Origin: Cladocopium goreaui
Taxonomy: Eukaryota; Sar; Dinophyceae; Suessiales; Symbiodiniaceae
Length of the DNA: 64,000 nt
NCBI GenBank assembly: GCA_947184155.2
Contig: CAMXCT020000311.1
Coordinates: 186,001 to 250,000, forward strand
Direction of reading: 5' to 3'
Shown: positions 31,950 through 40,557 of the stretch, in pieces
Layout of the letters: each line of letters begins with the position of its first letter
Numbering within the stretch: the first letter of the stretch is position 1
The notes under the pieces: model-generated
The model's database searches: none
What the model was told of the DNA's origin: nothing
Seen by the model: the letters and a program-made list of their open reading frames with translations, nothing else
Position numbers and translations under genes: made by a program

Positions 31950-32490
31950 GGCTTTTCACCACTGTGTCCTTGGCAAATCCTGGTTGTGGTTGTTTTGTTG
32001 GGCCCTGCCCCGTTCTGGATGGCGAAGCGCATATCTGGCTGGGGGATCTGCGTTTCGCCCTCGGTTTGTGTTTTGTTGTTGTTTGTTTTTATGTTATGAT
32101 TTGCCAACCTACATGACCACAGGTGTCCATTTCGATGTTAGTTTAACCTGCTTCTTCTCATGTAAGGACCGAGCCTCAGAGCGTTACAGAGGGGAAAAAA
32201 AAGTGGTAATCCACCACTGTGTTTTAGCGGCTAATTTTTGTTTGTGTTTTTGGTTGTTGGGCTCTGGCCCCTTTTCTTGTTGGTTTGCTGTTTCTTTTGG
32301 CGAAACGCAAATCTGGCTGGGGAATTTGCGGGTCGTCTTGGTTGGGAGTTTGTGTGATGGTTTTGATGAGGCCGCTTTACATGTGACCAACTGTGTCCAT
32401 ATGATGACGTTTTTACGTACAGTCGAGAGTAGTTCTTTTCACCTGCTTCACTCATGTAAGGACCGAGCCTCAGAGCGTCGTCGGCCATAC
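31950..32490 (+). repeat. Two tandem diverged copies of a ~270-bp dispersed repeat
   Basis: Copies at about 31950-32200 and 32203-32490 share CCACTGTGT, GGCCCTG, GCTGGGG and the ending CATGTAAGGACCGAGCCTCA. The long plus-strand frame across them (198 codons) is Cys/Phe-rich and repeated, so it is not called as a gene. Confidence 0.7.
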
Positions 32491-32565
32491 CAGAGAAAAA
32501 AAAAGCTCCTGTGTTAAAGAGCTTCAAGCTTGACATTTTGCGCATATACTGTACAAGAAACAAAT

Positions 32566-32902
32566 TGGGACGCACAGAGAGAAAAAAGCATGTATTAACA
32601 CATTACGCTCATGCTAGTGCGTCGCAAATCTGCTTGCAAAACATCTGCGGGCAGCAGCAAAATTTTCCGATGGCTGGCCCCACTTTTGGGTCCAAATCTG
32701 GACCCCAAAACGGGACCCAAGCAAAGACTTAAAAGAAGGAATGAAAATGTGGACCCCATTTTGGGGTCCATATTTGGACCCAAAAATGGGGTCAGCCATC
32801 GGAGAATTTCGTTGCTGCCCGCAAATGTTTTGCAAGCAGATTTGCGACCCAGCAGCTTGAACATGAATGTCAACACATACCTTTTTCTCTTTGTGCGTCC
32901 CA
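32566..32902. repeat. Long foldback element, 337 bp
   Basis: Outer ends TGGGACGCACAGAGAGAAAA and TTTTCTCTTTGTGCGTCCCA. Inner arms include GTCGCAAATCTGCTTGCAAA with its complement, and TTTGGGTCCAAATCTGGACC with TTGGGGTCCATATTTGGACC. The arms are about 150 bp with a ~35-bp loop near 32720-32752. The arms are 80-90 percent complementary by eye. Confidence 0.8.
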
Positions 32903-33499
32903 AGGCCGCTTGCTACTGTCGAGGTCCCTCTATCGCAGCCATGTTTTGAGCACTTCTTTCGGCCCTGTTTTAGGGGCCATGATGAAGCAGGTTTGTTGGC
33001 ATTCGAGGCGCTCCAAGGCTCACCGAGGCTTGCCCGAGGCCAGGCCTCGGACGCAAAACGTAATGGCACGAGGACAAAGCGAGGCTCACGGGGACTCGAA
33101 TCTATATAATACACGTCAAGACTGAATGGTCTGAAACCAAAAAACGCTGGCGATGATCACCAGCCAAGATATACATTGCTTTCATGAAAGCCTGCAGTCC
33201 AAAATGAGGACACATGCCCGGTGTGGGACCTTAACTTCAAAGCACACGCAGATTTTCGTCCCTCGATATATTCCGTCTCTCTTGCGAAATAAAGAACATA
33301 CCATGTGGCCGCCATGGCCTCACCTCCATGTGATCTTGCATTTTTTCTCCCAATAGTTTTTGCGCGGGCAGCGCAGAACCCCCACACCCCCGGCGGCAAT
33401 GCTGCTGTGGAACGCTGTAAAGAAGCCTGTGACAGCTTCAGTCCATCTCACACTGACGCAGCATTGCCGCTGGGGAGCGGGGCGTATACAACAGATCTC

Positions 33500-33960
33500 T
33501 TGAAGCGGCAGGCGCAATATTTCAAAAGCTTAAGCCCGTGGCAGGCGCAGTACTTTGGCAGCTAACAACCCCGTCGCAGGCACAATATTTCAGAAGCAAA
33601 CATGGCCACATCACAGCTTAAACCCGTGGCAAGCGCAGCATTTCAGAAGTAAACAACCGCACATCTCAATCTGTGGCAAATATTGCAAACAAACATGGCC
33701 ACCTCACAACTTAAACCCTGACAACTACGGTACTTGACACACAAACATGGCCACCTCACAGCTTAACCTGGACAGCTTAAACGCTGGCAGGCGCAGTTGT
33801 TCAGAAGCTAACATGGCCACTACACAGCGTAAACTCTGGCAGGGGCAGCTTTTGACGAGCAAACATGGCCACCTCACAGCTTAGCCCGTGGCAAGTATTT
33901 GACAAACAAACGTGGCCACCTCACAGCTTCAGCCGCGGCAGGATTTACTGTGGGGTGGCC
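33500..33960. repeat. Degenerate minisatellite, unit about 55-65 bp
   Basis: Seven or more irregular units containing CATGGCCACCTCACAGCTTA and GTGGCAGGCGCAGTATTT. It merges on the right into a segment shared with 43087-43200. Confidence 0.75.
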
Positions 33961-34004
33961 ATGTTTCCTTTTGAAATACTGCGCCTGCCAAGGTTTGTGC
34001 ACAG

Positions 34005-34115
34005 AAACCTGCCGTGTAGTGCCACAACTGGCGGCACCACGCTCACCCTCTGTGATTTTGGCGCGACGCAGAGCGCAAATACTGCGCCTGCCAGCAAAAT
34101 CGGCACTAAACGCTT
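34005..34115. repeat. Dispersed repeat shared with 43087-43200
   Basis: GTGTAGTGCCACAACTG, CGCTCACCCTCTGT, TACTGCGCCTGCCA and GCACTAAACGC occur in the same order at both sites. These sites flank the tyrosine-recombinase element 34320-43086 on its two sides. Confidence 0.65.
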
Positions 34116-34319
34116 CGCACTGTGGCAAAACAGCGATTTTTAGATGCGACCGTTTGGGCGTGTAGTACCCCACTAAACGCTCCGCGCTGTGGCCGGAGAC
34201 ACATTTTCGCCGTTTCCTGGCGTTCGGTTGTAATTATTTTTTTTTAAATCAATATAGTTTAGAAAAAAGAGCCACTACACGCTACACGCTGGACCTGTTT
34301 TGCTGGCTTTTCCCACGGT

Positions 34320-34605
34320 AGTTCAAGGTGGACATTCATTACATAACCGGTTATATCACATACAAGAGATATAACCCAAACATAAAACGCAAAAGCATAA
34401 CTATATATATAAATATATATATATATATAATATATTTACAAAACGTTCAAATAACTTTCAAAGCACTCAAATAATTGACAATTCGAATTCCCCACGAAAT
34501 CACTCGCGCTTATTTAATATTCTCTTTTTTGCATTGCTGGATATTTGTCAAGCGAAGATCTGACAGTTGGATCCAAACAATGTTGTCAATGGATCACAAT
34601 TCCCC
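34320..34605 (-). repeat. Element 1 repeat A, outer copy
   Basis: 286 bp starting AGTTCAAGGTGGACATTC. Identical to 35041-35324 apart from a 2-bp length change and small shifts in the TATATA run. Confidence 0.9.
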
Positions 34606-34915
34606 CCGTATGTCTTAGACACAAGGGGGTACACGCATAGGGAATTCATGAATTCATGAATTCAACATTGGAGGTTGCTACGGCGAATGCAACGGATGCT
34701 CTGGGCTGGACGCATGGATAGCAAAGTTGGACCTAGGACACTACGGAGTGTCACATGTGAGATATAACGGCACGGAATCGAAACGCCGGAGGCAAGAATT
34801 GCCTACGTTCAGATAGGCTGTACAATGTCTTGAAGATCATCTGATGATGATACCGAAATTCGCAGAAGTGAATCTACCGAAGAGTGATAGCACCAAAAGA
34901 GGTGTGGTGGGAGGG
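34606..34915. other. Element 1 unique segment between repeats B and A
   Basis: 310 bp with no frame of note. It contains the 22-bp palindrome GAATTCATGAATTC… at 34642-34663. This may be a junction region used in the circular intermediate. Confidence 0.5.
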
Positions 34916-35040
34916 AAAAAAAATTGTTGAAAGCAACAGCAAACGCAGTTATGTTATGAATGCCACCTTGAGCCAAAATGTAGTGGTCAATCTATTTCAT
35001 GAAATGCCCCCTACAAACAACACTGAACGAGTACAGTAAT
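34916..35040 (-). repeat. Element 1 repeat B, inner copy
   Basis: 125 bp identical by eye to 42962-43086 apart from the length of the initial A-run. It abuts repeat A at 35040/35041, giving the B-A junction of a split-direct-repeat element. It contains the minus-strand CATTTTGGCTCAAG (34967-34980). Confidence 0.9.
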
Positions 35041-35324
35041 AGTTCAAGGTGGACATTCATTACATAACCGGTTATATCACATACAAGAGATATAACCCAA
35101 ACATAAAACGCAAAAGCATAACTATATATATATAAATATATATATATAATATATTTACAAAACGTTCAAATAACTTTCAAAGCACTCAAATAATTGACAA
35201 TTCGAATTCCCCACGAAATCACTCGCGCTTATTTAATATTCTCTTTTTTGCATTGCTGGATATTTGTCAAGCGAAGATCTGACAGTTGGATCCAAACAAT
35301 GTTGTCAATGGATCACAATTCCCC
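35041..35324 (-). repeat. Element 1 repeat A, inner copy
   Basis: 284 bp, partner of 34320-34605. It sits between the RNase H stop region and the inner B copy. Confidence 0.9.
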
Positions 35325-35435
35325 TCAAACAACTATTGACAACTTGAATGGATAAGACCGCCAACACAAACCCCTCATAACAAGTGGGATTATCCAGCAA
35401 TGCGGAAAAAGAGAAATCATGGCAATGGCTAGCAA

Positions 35436-36068
35436 CTACGACCCTGGAAGTTTCCAAGGAATCCATGCTGATGCGGGAACTAGTCTCGGCATCCTGTCAA
35501 GTTTCCACAAGGTCGAAAGCTGAAGTTCGATACGATCTTTGAGAAGAAAATTGCACGGTGGGTCACCTGAGTTGGTCCATCGACTGAGGGCATCGGCATA
35601 AGTATTGTCCTTGCCTGGAATGTGGTTGACTTCAACTTCCACGTGGGATGTGGAAATGAGTAAACATAGTTTTTCCAAAAACAAGGCCAGGGGTAAATTT
35701 GTCGTAAATAATTTATTGGACACGGCCTCGGCGCCAGTGTTATCAGAAAGAGTAGGGATCTTAATTGGAATGCGAGCGCCGGGAAATTGCTGAATCGTGA
35801 TGAACACCAAAGCAATTTGAGCCAATGTCTCAAGAGAGGCAATATCTTTCTGTAAATCTTCATGGATCGGAATATTCAGAGCTTTAAAATCCGAATGCTG
35901 CAATTGAAGGCTGAACCAAGTGCATGCACCGGATGGCAAAAAGATGGCACCACCGATGCCAGCTTTACTACCAGCGGCATAGGCATCAGCAACACATAAT
36001 CCCTGCCAAACAGGTTTTGGCCACATTGATCGCACTGGCGAGAGATTTTGGAGCCATTGAGAATACAA
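35436..36068 (-). CDS. Element 1 RNase H domain
   Basis: A 210-codon frame in a different register from the upstream RT frame. Motifs: VADAYAAGSKAGIGG (first Asp), ETLAQIALVF (Glu), TLSDNTGAEAVSNK (Asp) and HIPGKDNTYADALSRW (final His/Asp block), the typical RNase H of DIRS-type elements. It overlaps the RT frame at 35986-36068; the shared stretch reads sense in both frames, so a ribosomal shift or an indel is needed to fuse them. The degradative nuclease module of the retroelement polyprotein. Confidence 0.8.
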   Translation of the reverse strand: MYSQWLQNLSPVRSMWPKPVWQGLCVADAYAAGSKAGIGGAIFLPSGACTWFSLQLQHSDFKALNIPIHEDLQKDIASLETLAQIALVFITIQQFPGARIPIKIPTLSDNTGAEAVSNKLFTTNLPLALFLEKLCLLISTSHVEVEVNHIPGKDNTYADALSRWTNSGDPPCNFLLKDRIELQLSTLWKLDRMPRLVPASAWIPWKLPGS

Positions 36069-38649
36069 TTGTAGAGGAGGAAGATGACAGTTTCCTTTTT
36101 GAGGAATTTGGGTCTCTAATTCTTAACCAAATCCGTTTATCGGAAATTAAACAATTCTGCAAATCCAATTTGGTGGACAATACATGGTGTCGCACTTGCA
36201 CCAAATGGCCTTGAACTGGAATTGCCGTATGGGGTGGTTTGGATGTGAAAATAAGGTCATCCGAAATACATGCAAGAATTTGATCCCAATTACCGGGATC
36301 TACAGAAAATTGTGAAGCCGGGATCGAATAGAGGTCTCTATACAAATTATGCAACCAAATACGCATGTCCGGCCATAGTTGGGTCACCCATAAGGCTAGG
36401 CCTAAAAATTTTTCCAAAGTCTTGCGAGAACAATGGGATGACGATTGCAATTTGCGGAGCAAGTCCAATAGTTTCTGGCGCTTGGACTCGGGCAATGAAA
36501 CGAAACCTGATCGGATATGGAATGACCAACCAATCCACACAATGCATGATCCAAGCTCACATTTTTTCCATGAGATCGGTAAACCTGTCAACAAGCAAAG
36601 TATCGCAATCACTGTCGCACTAAGTCCAATTATGGTTGTTTCTTGAATCCAAAGAAGGTCATCAACGTACAAAAATGCTGCGTGAGGAAGGAAGCATAAC
36701 CGGTGAAATAACCTCTGGTACACCCCCCCGAGACGGGACCAAAAATGAGCAGATACCGCCGCTCCGAATGGGCAATTTTTGTAAAAGAAAATCTTTCCTT
36801 GGAACTGAAAGCAAAGATAGCCTCTATCTTTTGGGTGGACTGCCACCTGTTTATGCGCGCTCTTTACGTCAAAAGACACCCCGGACAGTTCTTTATTGGA
36901 TTGTCTAAGGGGGTGTGATCTTAAGACGTCCCTGGCGGTAGGGAGCTGGGCTTTTTCAGGAACCTTACACTGGGGATTAACACCGCATATGGTGGAGTCA
37001 AGGACTAGGCGGGGTGGACGGCTGTCGCTAAGTGCCAGACCGAGGCGACCTATGGCTAAACCATTACCAAAAAACTGTTGAGCATCCTCCAGGTTACCTG
37101 GGAATTGTTCAACCCATCCGGAATCCACCTCTTTTTGAATCAGTTCGCGAACTGTTTCCGGGTCATCTTCAGCTGAACTCCAGTTGGTGTGATGCACCGA
37201 TAGCAAAGGTGGATCAAACTCAGTGGAAATAGGCTGCAACGGAAAGCATTTGGAAGGGGCGATATTTTCATTAATACCTAATGGCACGCCCTCAATTAGA
37301 TATGGAAACAAGTCAGTGTCGGGATCTTCCATGCACTGACATAGACGCTGCAAAATAAACAATGCAATATTCTGATCTTTAGGAATGGTCCAGTCTGGCA
37401 CATGGCCTTGGGCCATAAGGAATTCATCCAAAAAACGCCGAAATGGTGCAAGTTGCTCCATCGAAAACGGAGGAACCTCCGATCTGCTAGCAAAGGCACT
37501 AAGGATTACTTTATCAAGTCTATGATCCATGATATGGGAGAAAAAAAATTTCCTGAGAGTTTGGAAACAGTCTTCATAGGAATGCTGAGCACTCCAGTCT
37601 GCTTGTGAGGCAAAACCGCCCCCATCCTGCCTGGAGAAAGGTGGGTCCGCAAGGGATTTGACCGGCAAATATTGGTCCAAATGGGAAAGTGCAAGCGTGG
37701 TGCCATTGGTTGTAAGCAGCGGAAAAATTAGCTCAGCAAACTTCGCAGCTAACAAAGGCGGATACTGGGCCGTATCCCGGCTAAGGAAATGTCCTTCAGG
37801 TGCAAGGGCGCCTGCTATTTGTTGGTGAGTGCCCTTCGGATGGGGACAAGACCACGCAAGTTTCTCAAGGTCGGAAAATGTGGATGCTAACAACCATGTT
37901 TTACTCCAATCTCGGCCGTAACCACAAGCGGAAATGGAAACGCAACTGCAGGCCTCCTGCTGGAGGTATTGCTGGACGAATGGCTCATCCCAACTCATAG
38001 CTGAAGCTGGTTGCTCGAGGTGACCATGTCCCCCAGAAGATGATACCAATCTGATACACGTTATACATCTTTCGAGCATGATACTACTTTCTTGGACACG
38101 CAACAACTGCGTGCTGGTCAGGTCTGGACGACCTTGCAAAAACTCGGGAGTTCTCAAAGCAGGAGGTCCACCGGGCCTCAACTTTAAACGAGAATATTCG
38201 CAACAGCTGGGAGAAGCCCCAGCGTAGGCTACAATTCCTGATGCGCACACTCGAAGTAAGCTCTCGTAGCACTGATTGTCCAACAAATCATCGGTAGAAT
38301 GGATGAGGATATCAAACTGCAAAATATCCCCTGAAAGCTGCCTCACCGCTGCTGACAAGGGTGCATGGAGCCCGCAACAAATATCAAGAAAAATCCTGTA
38401 TGTATGAAGCGATTGATGATGAATTGCAGTTGATGGTACTGATCTGGGAATGGATTCCAGCGATGCTTTCTGGAGATTGGAATCCTTATCTAATGCACAC
38501 TCTTCAACCTCGTCTACATGCAAATGTGAAACTTCATGCAATGTGTTGTCTTGGACAACTGGTGAAACTGCCGCTGGAGATGTGACTGGATTCAGTCTTG
38601 AGGATGCTTGTATTCCAGTATCAGAAACTGTAGCGTCTGATGTGTCCAT
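35986..38649 (-). CDS. Element 1 methyltransferase-like + reverse transcriptase polyprotein, 887 aa
   Basis: Residues about 85-275 look like a diverged class-I SAM/C5-cytosine methyltransferase: FLDICCGLHAPLSAA (motif I, 87-101), GASPSCCEYSRLK (144-156, replacing the PC motif) and HLEQPASAMSW (210-220, ENP-like). The reverse transcriptase covers about 475-770: FDVKSAHKQVAV (593-604), NCPFGAAVSAHFW (625-637) and catalytic YVDD (661-664), followed by the DIRS-type thumb (WIGWSFHIRSGFVSLP). There is no protease or integrase. The start lies six bases after the Gag stop, so translation is likely coupled or downstream of Gag. The frame ends just before the RNase H. The methyltransferase assignment is motif-level inference and the domain may be inactive. 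Confidence 0.8.
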   Translation of the reverse strand: MDTSDATVSDTGIQASSRLNPVTSPAAVSPVVQDNTLHEVSHLHVDEVEECALDKDSNLQKASLESIPRSVPSTAIHHQSLHTYRIFLDICCGLHAPLSAAVRQLSGDILQFDILIHSTDDLLDNQCYESLLRVCASGIVAYAGASPSCCEYSRLKLRPGGPPALRTPEFLQGRPDLTSTQLLRVQESSIMLERCITCIRLVSSSGGHGHLEQPASAMSWDEPFVQQYLQQEACSCVSISACGYGRDWSKTWLLASTFSDLEKLAWSCPHPKGTHQQIAGALAPEGHFLSRDTAQYPPLLAAKFAELIFPLLTTNGTTLALSHLDQYLPVKSLADPPFSRQDGGGFASQADWSAQHSYEDCFQTLRKFFFSHIMDHRLDKVILSAFASRSEVPPFSMEQLAPFRRFLDEFLMAQGHVPDWTIPKDQNIALFILQRLCQCMEDPDTDLFPYLIEGVPLGINENIAPSKCFPLQPISTEFDPPLLSVHHTNWSSAEDDPETVRELIQKEVDSGWVEQFPGNLEDAQQFFGNGLAIGRLGLALSDSRPPRLVLDSTICGVNPQCKVPEKAQLPTARDVLRSHPLRQSNKELSGVSFDVKSAHKQVAVHPKDRGYLCFQFQGKIFFYKNCPFGAAVSAHFWSRLGGVYQRLFHRLCFLPHAAFLYVDDLLWIQETTIIGLSATVIAILCLLTGLPISWKKCELGSCIVWIGWSFHIRSGFVSLPESKRQKLLDLLRKLQSSSHCSRKTLEKFLGLALWVTQLWPDMRIWLHNLYRDLYSIPASQFSVDPGNWDQILACISDDLIFTSKPPHTAIPVQGHLVQVRHHVLSTKLDLQNCLISDKRIWLRIRDPNSSKRKLSSSSSTIVFSMAPKSLASAINVAKTCLAGIMCC

Positions 38650-38655
38650 ACCAAG

Positions 38656-39972
38656 TCAGTGTGGAGTCTTCTCATGAACCAAGGCCCCATGGTGTTTGCC
38701 GCAAGCACTGTCGCCAACAGGATACGCACAACCGTGATGAAACTTGCAATTGTCATTGAGGGTGCATTTCCCTGATTGAAATCTCATACACAGCTGTTTC
38801 TTCTCGCCCTTGACAACCATCTCGGTTAACCATTGTACCCGATTGGGTTTCCCTTTCGATTTACCCTTTGCAGTGCCTTTGGTATATGGTCCTGGTCGAG
38901 ACCCTTGTGATTGGCCCTTTCCAGAAGAAAACTCCGGACGCATAGGAACCGTCGGCTTGGGTAATTTCGGCCGAGGTTGCAGTAGTGATGTAAGGTCTGC
39001 ACGAATGTGTGTAACTTCATATAATGCGTCGTCCCATGTCCACGACCTCTCTGTGACAAGGCCAATGGCTGTGGTCATCAAGGCCTTGTCAGCCGCTTGT
39101 GCCTCCAAGATTGTCGGCCCTCGCAACCCCGTATCTGCATCAAACTTTTGTGTCATCAAAGACAAAAACTTCAGGTAGTATGCTTTGAGAGATGAAAGAT
39201 GGCAAACCTCTGCCATGGCCATTGCAAATGCGAATGTTTCGAACATCTGTCGAAGAGCATGAAGACCTAGTCCACCATTCGAAATCTCCATCGCAGGAGG
39301 CTCATCCATCAAAATGGAATGGAGCTGGATACCTTCCGCACGAGCCATCTTTGATGACTTGGACGATGTCAGCTCGTCACATTTCGCTGATGTGAGTCGA
39401 TACTTCCATGGAATCCATTTGAAATCTTGCTTGCTTTTCTGATGGACGACCATAGACAATAGTCTGAGACTTGGCAAATTCTCCGGCAACAGGACTTCCG
39501 CCGGGTAATTCTTCTTGAAAGCTGCCTTAATCTGGCTAACGTTCGCTGACGTAAGCTTTGGTGCAAATGTCTCCGACCATGAGCCAGCCAATGGTGGAGC
39601 TGCCACTTCCGGGTTGGCCACCGCTGGTGTAGGAGCCAAAGCGCCCTGATGGGTTGATGATTGACATTTCTTCCATGCCAGTCGCAAAGAAGCCTTGTGA
39701 AGAGGACTAAGACCAGTGTCAAAAAGGTCCGTCATAACTGCATCGAAATCTTCCAGTGAAGTTGCACACAAGGCAAAGTGCTCTGTGGTCCATCCATCGT
39801 TGATCAATTGATCCGCATGTTGCGGGAGAACCTGTGCTGAAACCAAGATATCAGAAAGACTCATGGCTGGCGCGCCAACTACTCTCGGAAACCCTGAAGT
39901 TGCAACCGGGAGATGCATCAGAATGGTGTAAACGCCTAGATGTGTCTGTTTAAATTTGAAGCAAACTTCCAC
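38656..39972 (-). CDS. Element 1 Gag-like protein with CCCH zinc finger, 438 aa
   Basis: A helical N-terminal region (LSDILVSAQVLPQHADQLIN) is followed by a basic, low-complexity Pro/Gly/Lys stretch and a C-terminal CCCH finger (C-x7-C-x5-C-x3-H: CMRFQSGKCTLNDNCKFHH), then a second Cys/His cluster (CAYPVGDSACGKHHG). This is the layout of nucleic-acid-binding Gag proteins in dinoflagellate recombinase-type retroelements. A later Met (MSLSDILVSA) is a plausible alternative start. It lies directly upstream of the RT frame. Confidence 0.7.
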   Translation of the reverse strand: MEVCFKFKQTHLGVYTILMHLPVATSGFPRVVGAPAMSLSDILVSAQVLPQHADQLINDGWTTEHFALCATSLEDFDAVMTDLFDTGLSPLHKASLRLAWKKCQSSTHQGALAPTPAVANPEVAAPPLAGSWSETFAPKLTSANVSQIKAAFKKNYPAEVLLPENLPSLRLLSMVVHQKSKQDFKWIPWKYRLTSAKCDELTSSKSSKMARAEGIQLHSILMDEPPAMEISNGGLGLHALRQMFETFAFAMAMAEVCHLSSLKAYYLKFLSLMTQKFDADTGLRGPTILEAQAADKALMTTAIGLVTERSWTWDDALYEVTHIRADLTSLLQPRPKLPKPTVPMRPEFSSGKGQSQGSRPGPYTKGTAKGKSKGKPNRVQWLTEMVVKGEKKQLCMRFQSGKCTLNDNCKFHHGCAYPVGDSACGKHHGALVHEKTPH

Positions 39973-40557
39973 TCGGAAGAATTGAGTTCACCTGGAACAA
40001 AATGGAAACCACAAATAAAAAGCAGTATATATATAAAAGCTGTGAACGCATGGATGCTGTTGTGAAGCATGTGGTGAGATCAAACTCCCACCTACAAGCT
40101 GAGCCCGTCCACACGAGATGGGAAAAATTGACAACGCTTGACGCAAGAGACGCTGGTCTCAAAATCAGTGGATGCTCTTGCATCTGTGTTGATGTGTAAA
40201 AGCATGACTAATGATCAAGTGAACTGACACGCGAAAAAAGCAACTAATGAAGCAACGGCTGAACCCATCAGCAACAATGAAGCAAAGCTCATAATGACAT
40301 CAATAGATGCAATGCTGACCCTAATGAGTATTCCGCAAATGCCATGCATCAACCCTGATCGAACTGATGTGAAGCTCCACACATGTGGAAAAAAATTGAC
40401 TGGGTTCCAAACAGAAACCACGCATCGCTGCCACAGCGTCTTTTGTTTTGAAAGCGAAAGCCGCTATCACTGCCGTGAAACTGCCCAACATGTTTTTTAA
40501 AAACCATTGGTTACAATGAGACGCATCATGCACATGCAGGTGAAGAACTAGCAGCCG
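39973..40557. other. Element 1 spacer between recombinase and Gag genes
   Basis: 585 bp with no protein-like frame. It contains TATATATA at 40026-40034. It probably carries the leader or promoter for the Gag/RT transcript. Confidence 0.4.

Noticed and set aside
31921-32517. Plus-strand 198-codon Cys/Phe-rich frame
   Set aside because: It spans the two tandem repeat copies and has repeat-driven composition.
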